Source: Phascolarctos cinereus (taxonomy: Eukaryota > Chordata > Mammalia > Diprotodontia > Phascolarctidae). From it: a stretch of DNA of 64,000 nucleotides. The position numbers and the translations under genes are program-made. Shown here piece by piece: positions 37,677-50,606 of this stretch (position 1 is the stretch's first letter; every line of letters starts with the position of its first letter). The stretch lies in contig NW_018343971.1 of assembly GCF_002099425.1 (NCBI RefSeq), positions 21,551,501 through 21,615,500 on the forward strand. The letters are read 5' to 3'. The notes beneath the pieces are model-generated. The model was not told the DNA's origin, made no database searches, and saw only the letters and a list, made by a program, of their open reading frames with translations.

Positions 37677-40600
37677 GGCAATAGGGTTAAGTGACTTGCC
37701 CAGGGTCACACAGCTAGTAAGTGTTACGTGTCTGAGGCCAGATTTCAACTCAGGTCCTCCTGAATCCAGGGCCAGTGCTCTATCCACTGCGCCACCTAGC
37801 TGCCCCCAACAGTTGTTTTTCAAATGAAGTGTTTTACATTTTCTTCTATTTTTCATTCTTTTCATTTTGTTGGACTGATTCTTGATGTCTTTTTTTTTCC
37901 GGCTAGGCAATGGGGTTAAGTGACTTGCCCAGGGTCACACAGCTAGTAAGTGTTATGTGTCTGAGGCCAGATTCAAACTCAGGTCCTCCTGAATCCAGAG
38001 CCAGTGCTCTATGCACTGTGCCACCTAGCTGCCCCTCTTGATGTCTTATAGAGTCATTAACTTCCACTTGCCTAATTCTAATTTTTAATAAATAATTTTC
38101 TTCAGTTACCTTTTGTACCTCCTTTTCTATTCAACCAATTCTACTTTTAAAGGAGTTGTTCTCTTCAGTCGATTTTTGTGCTTCCTTTTCCAGGCTGTGG
38201 ACTCTTTTCCCCCCCATAATGCTCTCTCATTTCTTTTCCCAATTTTTCTTCTACCTCTTTTATTTGATTTTTAAAATCCTTATTGAATTCTTCCAAGAGG
38301 ACTTTTTGGGCTTAAGACCAATTCATATTCCCCTTTGAGACTTCACATGTAGGCGTTTTGATATTGTTGTCCTCTTCTCTGCCATCATATTAGCTTTCTA
38401 TGGTCAAGACTCTTTTTGTTTTTTGCTCATTTAAAAAATTGAACTCTGCTCCTGGAGCAAGAAGACACTGCCTCAAGTTTCTTGTGTGGGGGCCAGGGGC
38501 CTGGTCTTTGGCTTTCTGTCTGGGTCCTCAGGTGTTTGTGGCTTGCCCATGGTACTGAGGAGGCCCAGCCTAGTCACACATGTTGTACCAGGGTACTGGG
38601 GCTGGCAGTTTTCCTTCTGAGCTGGGACTGGAGGCCTCACAGCTGGCCTGTTGTGCCATTAGCCTACTGAACCAGGGCCTCGGTTACTGATCTGTTCTGT
38701 GGCTAAGAGCTGGCTTACCTGGACACCATCTGCACTGCGCTGAACTCCCCTTTTACCGAAGTGAGACAGACCTTTCCTGAAGTCCTTCTAAGTTATCTTA
38801 AGCTGGAAATTGTTTCACTCCATTTTTTGGTGGCTTCTTTCACTGCAGAATCCATTTAGAGTCTTGGTTTAATGTTTCCAAGGGAAACTGGGGAGATCTC
38901 AGGCAACTTCCTAGCTTCTCTCCATCATTTTGGCTCTACCCCCAAACACTGCAGATGCTGTGCTCAAAGGAATATAAATTTTGATCACTGAAACCTCATA
39001 AGATATCTGGGGGTTTACAGGCTCAGTAAACATTTAGAGGCAAAAAGAACCCTTTCAGAATGCAGGAAGGACTTGAGATGGAAACCGTTTGTCCCACCCT
39101 CAATCTCTTTTGCCATTTGTTAGAACCCATTCCATCAGGACCAGGGATGTATTGGAAATTTTTCATTGGACTGGATCTCAGGGCAAAGGCTAGCCTGAAA
39201 AGAGGACCTGTAAAGAAGCAGGCAAATATTGAGAGAACAAATAGAAGCTGCTTTAGAAACCTTTCAAGTCTTTTTCATCAGTGGGCAGCCAGGCCAAACA
39301 CCTCTGGTATAGTCAGAGTCAATGGGGTGCTAATGGCCCTTGGAAATCAAGATTTGCTGATATAGAGTGGCTATCATTTCCTAGGGTAGGTTAATGTCCA
39401 GTTGTCCCTATCCAACAAACTCAGTTATTGCTAAGGGAAGAGAAGACAATCAGACCTCACATACTCAGTCAAATTGTTTGGCACTTAAAACATCCCATAA
39501 TCTGGTTGAAATTCAGCCTGTCTTTCCTCTCACACTAGACTGCTTGATATTCCCCTTACAGGAGATACCATCTCTTGCCTTTGTTTATTTGCACAGGCTG
39601 TCCTATTATTCTTGGAATGCTTTCCCACCTCTCTGTCTCTTGGGCCTCCTAATACCCTTAAGACCCAGCCTTCAAGAGGTCTTTCCTAATTCTCTCAGTT
39701 GTTAGCTTCACGCAGTCACTTTCTACAAAATCTCCCACTGCATCCTGGGACATTGCCAGTTGTTTTGACTTATGTCTTGCCATCAGACTCTGATGACTCT
39801 GGAAGAGTGAGGCTGATGACTTTGCACAGCCCTCCTTTACTTAAATCCAATTCACTCTCAAGTCAAGACATTAACCCCATGATGTCATTGATCCTCTTCA
39901 AGAGCAAACAACAAACAACAATAACAACAACAACAATTTCTATTGATTCCATTTCTATCTTGTCTATATTGTGAACAAATTGTATCCCACTGTGACCTGC
40001 TTCAAGAGAAAATTAACTTTAGGACAAAGACTCTCAATTTTGTGTTTCCAGAGTCTTGCACAGCTCCTGGAAGATGAGACGTACTAAATAAATGCTTACA
40101 GAAAGTTTGAATAATAAAACCATCAAAAATGACACTTGAGATACAATAGTAATTCTAGCCAACTTCTAACATAAATTATTAATCTAAGGAGTACTTACTT
40201 GTTTTTAAGAAATTTCTAGTACTACCAAATGGAAGTTCTGGAAGACTTACTAATAATACCTAGCATTTATATGGTGCTTCAAGGTTTGCAAAGCATTTTA
40301 TAAAGGTTATTCCCCTTGATTTTTGCAGCAACCTTATGAGGCAGGTGCTATGTTACTCTCATTTTACAGATGAGGAAACTGGGGCCAAGAAAATTAAGTG
40401 AGTTGCTCAAGTTAATACAGTTAACAAGTGTCTGAGACAGAATTAAATCCGATCTTCCCTAATTTTAAGATCACCTCTCTATAATATGGCACCTAGTTGC
40501 CTTGATTAAAAAAAAAAAGTAGACTTGTACTTAGGAGCATTGATTTGGAGACCATAAATTTGTTGAAGTCTTCTGTTCTAAGTGAAATGAACACCCCTTC

Positions 40601-42017
40601 CCTTCTATACCCTGCTAAGAATTCAAAACAGGCTACATTAAATGACTATAAATTACAAATGTATGGAGTCTGAATTAATGACTTTGTAATATTGATGGAA
40701 TATAGAAACTTCACTCTTTCTGAAGGCCAGGAGGGGTAGCTCAAGGGAAAAGAATCTTATGATAACAGATTTGGAATCTTAAAGGAACCTTGAAACCATT
40801 AGCCCAATGACTTAATTTTGTAGATGAATAAATTATGGATGAAAGAGTGACTTGCCCAAGGGCAGTCAGTGGTATACTTGATATTTGGACTCAGGTCTCA
40901 TGAATCCAAGTTCAGAGCTCTTTCCACTGAACCACAAGGCAATCAGAGGGCCTAGGTTTGAATCTTGGTTCCCTCCTTACTACCTCTGTGACGTTGGGCA
41001 AACTCATGTACCTTCTTGGGTTCTCGGGTTCCTCATCTATGCAATTTTTTAAAAGGATTGAACTAGGTGATGTCTAAGGTCCCTTTCAGCTCTTAATATA
41101 TGACTCATGTCACACTTCCTTGTCAATACCTTTCTGACCTATGAGTCTTTTTGTTTCCTTCGAGACCATTGCACTAGATGGAAACTTTAGGAAGACTAAA
41201 TATGAAGAGCTTCTGCTCTCTTCCAGCTCGGAGGCTCTGTGATTCTCCCATCTAAGTGGCCCTTTGTGATCCTCTACACTGAGGGATCTAATTTGTCACA
41301 ACTCCTAGGAACAGAACCTGAACTCCTAGTTCTAGGGCTAATCCATCTGCTGTGCCTATGAGAGAGGCATTGGCAGGCAGAGCTAAAGATCTGAAAGCCA
41401 TGTGCTCTTTGTTTACAGGAAGTCTAAACAGAGAACACATGCACATAAGCTGCTTGACAATGGGCTAATACAATCTATGGCAAAGAATTAACATGTCATC
41501 ACAGGATCATAGATGACTAAACCATATCTTGTTCAACCAAGGGCAGCTTCCAAGAAACTTTTTTTTTAACTGTCTGAGCTGCACATCATCAAATGATTTT
41601 TTTTGAATGTGGGTATGTATGTCTATATGTGAAGGAAAAAAATTACACCTTTTCAGAAACGGACTGGAATCTTCATGGCTCTTTTCCTTGCTACCTCCCT
41701 TTGTATAGCTGTAGACCTTTATCATGTCCCCTGGCCCACATTATACATAGACAAGTCTCCCCATGCCTGTTTCCTGGTGGAGATTTAGGGATTTGATTTT
41801 GATAATCTGAGCAACATGGCATGATCAACTTATTTTTTCTTTCAAGCAGCATCCTCTGTCTGTCAGCTGCCAACTCAGTCATTCATATTTATTTGTTCAA
41901 CAAATATTTGAAACAAATTTGCTGCAATGTATTTTGTTTTTACATATCTTTATTTACACACACGTATGTGTGTATACATATATGTATACACACATACATA
42001 CATGAATACACATATAC

Positions 42018-42048
<31 letters not shown>

Positions 42049-45000
42049 CATACATACATACGTATGTATTCCCTACCCATCCAGATTGCTACCAGAGAAA
42101 GTTAGCAGTTCACTAAAAACTAGCCAACACACCAACCAAGTCTGACAATATGTATATGCAATGTTCTACACCTATCAGCTTCCATTTTTGTAAAACATAA
42201 GGGAAAGTGTATCTTCTCATCTCTTCTTTGAGACCAAGCTTGTTTACTAGCATTATGCATATACACATAATTAAGTAAATACATATATTTGTTTTGGGTT
42301 TTAGTCTTCCCACTTACATTGGTTTAGCCCTGTATATCATTTTACTGGTTTTGTTTATTTCATTTTGTGCAAGTTACCATATAAGCCCATTTCCTTGTGT
42401 TCCTTATATTCTTTGTTTCTTTTTGGCATATATTCCATTTTATTCATGTGCACAATATTTTAGCCACTCCCCAATAGACGGGCATCTTCTTTCTTTCCAG
42501 CTTCCTTTGATCCTACAGAAAATGCTTCTAAAACTGTTTTCATGGATACAGAGCCATTATTTCCTGTTTTTAAGTTACTTGTGAGATTTGTACCTAGCAG
42601 TGGGGTCTCTAGGCTAAAGAGCAGGACATTTTGGAGTTAATTTCTTGGCATAATTCCAAATTCCTTTCCAGAATGGGTGGATAATAGCTCTACCAATAGT
42701 GAATCAATACGTCTGTCTTGCCAAAGTCCTGAACTGTTTTGAGGTCTGAGGACCTGGTTCAACAGATATGTATCAAATCTTCTGTATAGAACACTAGGTC
42801 CAGGAAGCTACAAAATGCAAACTTAAAGTCAAAGAGGGAGATAAATTACAAATGCAGATAAAAATAATTTGCAACAATATATGTATGAATGTATTAAGGA
42901 TATGTAAAACCAAGTGCTATGCAAAATTCAAGCACAAATGAGGGTAATAAGGCTGTTAAGTGATATTATAAAAGTTCTTTGTTGTGTCAGGCAACAAGAT
43001 TGAGGTCAAGTTATAACTATTCCATTTGGATAAATACCAGATTTTATGAGGCCATCCCACTCACTAAATACTCCTGTGCTTCAATAGATCTTTGATTTCC
43101 CTTCACTGGTAATGTATATACTTTGTCATTCTTGTGCAGTTCTTGTCCATGTTCTTCCATAAATTCTAAAGAGAGAATTATTCAATAGAGGAGACATTAT
43201 TTTAGGTTTTTAATGGTCAGTCAACTAGCATTTATTAAGCACCTACTATGTACCTGGCACTGTGCTAAGCACTGGGGATGCTCATGAACACCAACACAAA
43301 TATTGGGTTTTCAGGGTCTCTAGTCTGTCTGTCACATTTATTTTCTTATATTTTCAGCATATACAGTAGATGAAAGAGTAAAATCTATTTTTCTGTCAAA
43401 GTTTTCTGGTACCAAATGATCCATTAGATGAGACAGAGGCCACAGGGGGGCAAATATGTCCTTTTGTGCACATTCATACTCTTAGTGATATTTCTGTTGT
43501 GATTTTGGTGTATGCCATTGTTGGTGATCTACTGTAACTTACTCACACCCATCATGCATCTTTCCATTGCTTTTGGGACACTCATAACTCAGAATTAAGA
43601 AATGCTACATGTCCAAAAATTCAAAACCATGGGGACCTATATACCAAATATTTTATTTACATTTCATGAACCTATTTCTCTCCTCCTGCAAGATACTCCA
43701 AAAACTACTAGATGAATGAAGAAACAATTAAATAATAAAGTGTGAAGGATGCAAGATAAAGGCATGACCTGGTCCTTCAGGAGGGTGAGAGTTTCTAGCT
43801 TGTCCTGATGTTGGGTCATTTAACACTGGCCCCTGTTTTCTCCCTTAGGTTGTTTGGATCACAGCCACTTTGCCCTATTTTGTACTCTTTGTGTTGCTGA
43901 TTCATGGAATCACTCTGCCTGGAGCCTACAATGGAATCACTGCCTACTTGCACATTGATTTCCGAAGACTGAAGGAGGCCACGGTCAGTGTTTGTCTTTC
44001 TTTCTTGCACTAGTTTGGTGTCAGAGTATCTGGGTTCAAATCCCAGCCCTGCTACTTTCTACGTGTGTGACCATGAGCAAGCCTGATTCAGTGATCTTAT
44101 GCCTTCAGGTTTTTTTTTTATTGTACTGTAAATTTTTTTAATCTAAGTGTGAATTGTTGCCACATTGTTGTGAAAAGAATGCTGGATTTTTAGTTTAAAG
44201 GCCTGGGTTTGAATCTTGACTATGTTCCTTAATTACATGGGCGACCTTGACTAAATTATATCACCTCATCTGTAAAATTAGGTAATTGGATTAGATGATC
44301 TCTTCTAGCCCTAAGTTTTATGATGATAAAAAGATGAGAGCAAATCCTCAGACCTTATTCTCCTTACTTATAGGAGGGCCCCAGCCACGTGCCCACTTCC
44401 ACTCTGTGTAATGTCCTATGCCCACCTCCTTCTCCTTACCCCAATCCCACATTCTTACCAGCTATGCCTTTGCCCTTGCTTCCTTCCCCAAGTGTCATGC
44501 TCTACATTCCGTCAGTCCCTGATTCCTCAAACCAAACTTCTTTACTCTCTGTACCCCTGACCCAAACCACTACCCTCTCCCCTTTTGGTCCTCATTTTGC
44601 CTATGATAGGGCATGACAATGGTCAATGCAGGGGAGGCTGAGGACATCCATGGAAACTTTAGATACTCTTTCTTTTTTATTCCTTCCCATCCGAGGTTCA
44701 TAGGGAGACATCCTGAATGGGCCACATGATCTCTCCCCATGAAGTAGCAGAGAACAGGACAGATTCCCATGTATCTGAAGCAGTTAGGGGACTTTAAGAG
44801 GAAACAAAGTGATGAACTAGTATTGAGGCAATTCCTAAGATTTCCTTCTCTTCTAGTATTCTCATCTCATAACAACATGTCCTTCAGCTAATACCTTGAT
44901 AATAATACCTTTGTGTTTCTAGAATAGAGGCAATGTTGCATAATGGATAGAATTCAAGATTTGGGTAGAAGAAGTTCTGGTTCAAATCCCACCTCTGACA

Positions 45001-48000
45001 CTTACAAGATGTGTGACCTTAGGCAAGTCATTTAACTGCTATATGCCCTAGGCCACTACTTTGGACTTTTGGGAGAAAGAATTAGCTATGTGCATCATTT
45101 CTATAAAGCTGTATTTTTTTACAGAGTACTTTATATATATTGCTATTATGGTACACCAGAAAAAAAATATTAATTCTAAAGTCAGAAAATTTGGGCTCAA
45201 ATATCACCTTTGATTCTAGCTATGTTACCTTAGGCAAGTCACTCAACCACTCTGTAGGATTTAAGCAACTGTTTGTAAATTATGGTAGAGGTCTCTGTGA
45301 GCACAATTTCTGGAGTATTACATTTTTTTCCAGAGTATTTTCATTCATGTTGTTATTTTAGTACTGTAGAAAGAATATTGATACTCTAGTCAGAAGACTT
45401 GTGTTCAAATCTTGTCTCTGGTACCTGTGTGACTTTGGGCAAGTCACTTAATGTCCCTTGGCTTTAGTTTCTTCGTCTGAAAAACTGCAGGGGTCAGACT
45501 AGATATACTCTGAGGTCTCTCTTCTCTCTGGATTTGTACTCTTCTTTTGCTTCTCTTGAGAGGAATTTGAAATAGATAATAAAGGGATCATTGTCCTTTT
45601 CTTGAAGCCAGGGAACTGAGATAGTAAGAGATTAAGTCACTTCTTCAGGATCTTGTAGTGTATTCATGACAGAGCTAAGGACTGGAAATAAAATGTAGGT
45701 CTCTGTGCAAACTGGTCCAGTCAGTGAATGACAATGTTGTCAGCTCCTAGATTGGCGCCATGATAATAGCACCACTATACATTTCTTTAGTTCTGTAATG
45801 TTTACAAAGGGCTGTAATGTTTACAAAGTGCCTTCCTAATAATTCTGTGAGGTAGGCAGTACAAGTATAATTATCCTCTTTTACAGATGAGAAAACTAAG
45901 ACTCCAAATTGGTAAACAGCTTACTCCTAGTTACAGCATTAATAAATGTCAAAGTCCAGCATTTAAAACCAGGTCTTCCAACTCCAAAACCAAAATTCTT
46001 TGCACACTGGAAATATGTTGCTAACAAATACCTTTGTCTTGGTAGGAAAAGAAATCATTTATACAAAGAGAGAGAAGCTTATTTAGGGCTGCTGGTCAGC
46101 AAAAAAGAAAAAAAAAAGAAAGACTTTAATTTTCTTGAAAGACAGAGAATGTAATCATGGTACCAGTGCAACAGCTGCTCACATCTGCTTAGAAATATCA
46201 TTGCAGTCTCTCTTCCCTTTTACATCAGCTAAGTGGTCTGTTCCTATATGGTCAAGGAAGAGGAAGACAGATTCATTGGTGCCCTTATTTTGTCTACACA
46301 GGTGTGGATTGATGCAGCCACCCAGATATTCTACTCATTAGGAGCTGGATTTGGAGTTTTAATTGCATTTGCCAGTTACAACAAGTTTGACAACAACTGT
46401 TACAGGTGAAAAACTGCTTTGTGGTTGGGTGAATTTTCTTTTCTCTGCTTAGTCGATGGGTGATGTGGGTGTTGCTCAGTTGAATTCATCCTTAATTCAG
46501 AACCTTCCCAGAATAGATACAAGGTGGAGAGGCAAGAAAAGGAATATTCAAAGATTCCAGCTTCCTAGATGTCCTTCTGTGTCATGTGGATAGAGACAGA
46601 GCAGAGATCATCAGGTAGATGCCAGAAAAAGGGAGATCCAGATTATATAACAATGAGTAGTTATTATTCATAAGGTAGGTAGTACAAGTATTATCACCAT
46701 TTACAGATGAGGAAACATATTCAGAAGTTAAATTACTCACACAGCTAGTAAGAATCACAGCTGGGACTTGAACCAGGTCTTTGCTGACTCTATGTTTAAA
46801 CTGCTTTCTGTTATGTCATGAGTCTGACTTTTTACACTGGTCAAGTGTTCAAAAGCTGTGTGGAAGTCAAGGAATATGAAGACTGAAAAAAAGGCCAATG
46901 GATTTTATAATCAGGATGTCACTGATGGAATGACTGAAGGAGAGAGTAGTCTTAAGTAGAATGTCAAAGGCAAAGGCAAGATTGCAAGGGGTTGAAGAGA
47001 CAGTGCAAGCCTCTTTTTTCCCCTAGAAATTTGAAAGCAAAGGGCTGATGGAAGAAAGATAGAGGGTGTTGACAATAGAATGCCAGTTAGAAGGTATTTT
47101 TGTTGTGGTCTAGGGAGATCTAATTATCTATATGCAGGTGAAGGAGGAGATACTGATGATAAGTGAGAGAAGGGTTGACTAAGGGAGCAAGGCCTTAGAA
47201 AAAAGCAATGGGGTCAAGGGCACAGGGGGAAGAATTGGCCTTCATGAGAAGTAGAACTATATCCTCTTTTTCTGACCCAAAAGAATGGGTAATGAAGCTG
47301 CGAAGTTTTGAAGAATGAAGGAGGAGGGAATCCATGTCAGATGTCCTCAGTCTTCTTAGAGATGTAGGAGTCGAGATAATTTGATGTACATGAATGTGTT
47401 TGGTGGGGGAAAGGAGAAGTGTTGTAGTGAGTGAGTAAAAGAAAGAAGAAAAGGTTTTCTGATAAGATGGGAAGTGAGGTAGGGAGTTGCGTTATACATA
47501 TCTTAGAATATGATAAGTGCAAAACCAAGTCCCAAAGCATGAGGAAAAAAACTTGCAAATGGACAGAACAAATGAAGTAGGATTCATTTTGAGGGCTGGA
47601 CCTATGATTTCCTCAAGGTAAGGAGCTCAGGGTAAGGAACTGCCTCTACCAATGCAGATGGGAACCTTCTCAACAGCCTATTTGTCACTCACATAGTTAG
47701 TATGTGTCAGAGGCAGGACTTGAACCCAGGGATTTATGGATTCATGGTTAGCTAGGTTTCAAGCCATACTGACTCTCAAGATGAAATGTACTAGGGACAA
47801 ATATAAAATTCTTCCCCTGGGTCCAAAAACTCAACTTTGCAAGTACAGAATGGAGGAAGCATGACTAGTCAACAATCATACAAAAAGGTCTGAATGTTTC
47901 AGTGATGTGTGAGCATTCAATATATGTCAAAAGTATGACAAGGATGGCAAAAAAGTTCATGGTATGAGGAGAGGCTGCATTAAGAGAGATATCAGGATCG

Positions 48001-50530
48001 CAGTGTTTGGTCTGCACTTTACCACATTTTGAAAAAGACATAGAAAAGTTTGAGCAGGTCCAGAAGAAGACAACCAGCATGGTGAAAGACCAGACCCAAT
48101 GCCATGCAAAGATCACTTGTGAAGAATCAGGGGTTTGTAGCCTTGAGAAGACTTAGGATGGAACAAGATAGCAGCTTTAAAATATTTGAACAACTATGAT
48201 TTTGAAGAGTAAAGAGTCTGTTTTCTTCTACTTGGCCCTAAAAGAAAAGACAAGAAACAATCAGTAGAAGTTGCAAGGAGACTAATTTATGCTGTAGGTA
48301 ATGACAAGCTTCATAATATTTAGAGTTATCATGAGTGAAATGAAATGTCTTAGAAAATAATGTTCTCTTCATTATTAGAGATCTTCAAGTGAAGGCTCTT
48401 GGGCATATGGTAGAAGGGATTCTCAGATATGAGCTGGACTAGATGGCCTACAAGCTCAACTACTTCTGTGATTCTGGGATCAGTCAAGGGGTCCAAGGAA
48501 GGCTTCTTGGAGGAGGTTGTGTCTGAATTGGGACTTGGAGGAAGCAATTCATTAGATGTACTTATCAAAGGTGTCTAGAACTCAGGCCAGCCAGATGAAA
48601 AAGCCAATAGAATGTACCAACAATCAAAATGCGATGACCCCAACAGCAAAGCAAGGTTCTAGATTTTCTTGGGCCTTTATACATACTTTCTTCCAGGTTA
48701 GACGCTTATGCTAGGTTATGAGTATCTTTGAGCCTATAGATAAGGACAGGTAAATGAATGTGTTTTGTGTGTTGGGCAGGCAGCTCTGAAAATGGGAGAT
48801 TCCTGACCTGCCAGCCAGATCACCTTGGTCTATGGTGATTTTTCCCAGCACAGTAAACTTCTTGAGTTCACCAACAGGTCAGGGTAGATAATATTAGAAG
48901 AATCACCAGAGGTAGAATTCAGTTAACAAATAGCACCCTTCCTTCCATTCATTGCAAGCTTTAACAGTCTTCTTCTTTTACCCCAGAGATGCTCTGCTAA
49001 CTAGCACTATCAACTGTGTCACAAGTTTCATCTCTGGATTTGCCATCTTCTCCATATTGGGCTACATGGCTCATGAACACAAGGTTAAGATCGAAGATGT
49101 GGCAACAGAAGGTAGGGAGGCTCAGTCTCAACTATCTAAAACTAAAGCTTTATAATCTAGATCTATTCCTAATAAAGACTGGGGGAGAGGCATAGAGAAT
49201 ATAAAGTCTGTATTTGTGATTTAATTGATAATGAGAAATTCCTGTGTGGAAACTCCCTCCAGATTCAAAATTAACAACTTACTGTAACTTAGAAGAGGGG
49301 TGGGGACCTACAGCCTCGAGGCCACATGTGGCCCTCTAGGTCCTCAAGTGCGGCCCTTTGACTGAATCCAAACTTCACAGAACAACTCCCTAAGGGATTA
49401 TATTTGTTAAAAATTGTTAATACAAATATTATTATTATTTGTTCTGTGAAATTTGGAATATTAGAGGGCTGTCTGGGGTACTGAGAAGTTCAGTGATTTT
49501 CCCATGGTCACTTCACTATCATGTGTCAGAATTAGGACTTAAACCTAGGGCTTCCTGACTTTCTGTATGATGGCATGTATATAACCTATATCAAATTGCT
49601 TGCTGTCTTAGAAAGAGAGGAGAGAATTTAGAACTCCAAATTTGAAAACAAATATCAAAAATGGTTTTTACATGCAATTGGAAAAACAAAATTAAATCAC
49701 AAAAAGATCATCTATGTACTTTGATATACTGTGTCTCATTTTATTTTGTCAACAGATTTGTTCTGTGAAATTTGGATTCATCAAAGGGTTGCACTTGAGG
49801 GACCTAGAAGGCCCACATGTGGTCTCGAGGCTGCAGGTTTCCCACCCCTGGCTTAGTAGATTTGTCCAAGGGAGATGTCTGAGACATACAAATGTTAATA
49901 ACTAAAGTCACACATCCAGTTAAGTATTAGAAGCATGATTTGAACCATCCCTGACTCCAAATCCAGCCCTATCTAGGACTTCATGTTGCCTCTTGGCTCT
50001 GAAATACCTCCATGAATTTAATAAATAGCTATTCTCATAGTATGTAAACGTTTAGAAAGCACCTTCTTCACAATACTTCTGTGAGATAGTTAATATAAAT
50101 ATTATTATTATTATTCCTATTTTATAGATAAAAAACTAAATTTTGTAGGGGTTATAGTGACTTTCATTTAACAAGCATTTATTTAGCATTTACTATATAC
50201 TAGGCAAAGGAGATAAAGACATAAAAATAAAACAATCCCCACAACAGTCCTGTAAGCAGGAACTTGCATTCTGTTATGAAAAACAACGTGTACACATGCA
50301 AGTAAATGCAAAAATATAAAGAAAATTGTTTCAGGAGGCACTAACACCAATAGGAAAGGCCTCATGGAGAAATGGAGCACTTGAGGGGCAGCTAGATGGC
50401 ACAGTGGATAGAGCACTGGCCCTAGATTCGGGAGGACCTAAGTTCAAATCTGGCCTCAGACACATAACACTTAGTAGCTGTGTGACTCTGAACAAGTCAC
50501 TTAACCCCATTGCCTAGCCAACAAATAAAA

Positions 50531-50606
<76 letters not shown>

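Larger units (their letters stand above)
32400..38945 (-). mobile_element. nearly full-length L1 LINE, inactive, with two SINEs inserted
   Basis: Runs from a poly-A remnant at its 3' end (T-run at 32401) to a 5' UTR ending near 38945. In minus-strand order: 5' UTR about 38431-38945; an ORF1 start (MSKKQKES, Met at 38430) followed at once by a stop; ORF1 C-terminal domain about 36900-37430; ORF2 from about 36400 to 32890; 3' UTR. The ORF1 region is interrupted by SINE and microsatellite sequence at 37428-37806 and 37892-38035. Without these the element is about 6.0 kb. Numerous stops and frame changes make it non-autonomous. No clear target-site duplication was found. Confidence 0.85.

Noticed and set aside
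37352-37910. Lys/Glu/Arg-rich and Phe/Ser-rich long frames on both strands
   Set aside because: Produced by the TTTC/TTTTC microsatellite, which has no stops in several frames.
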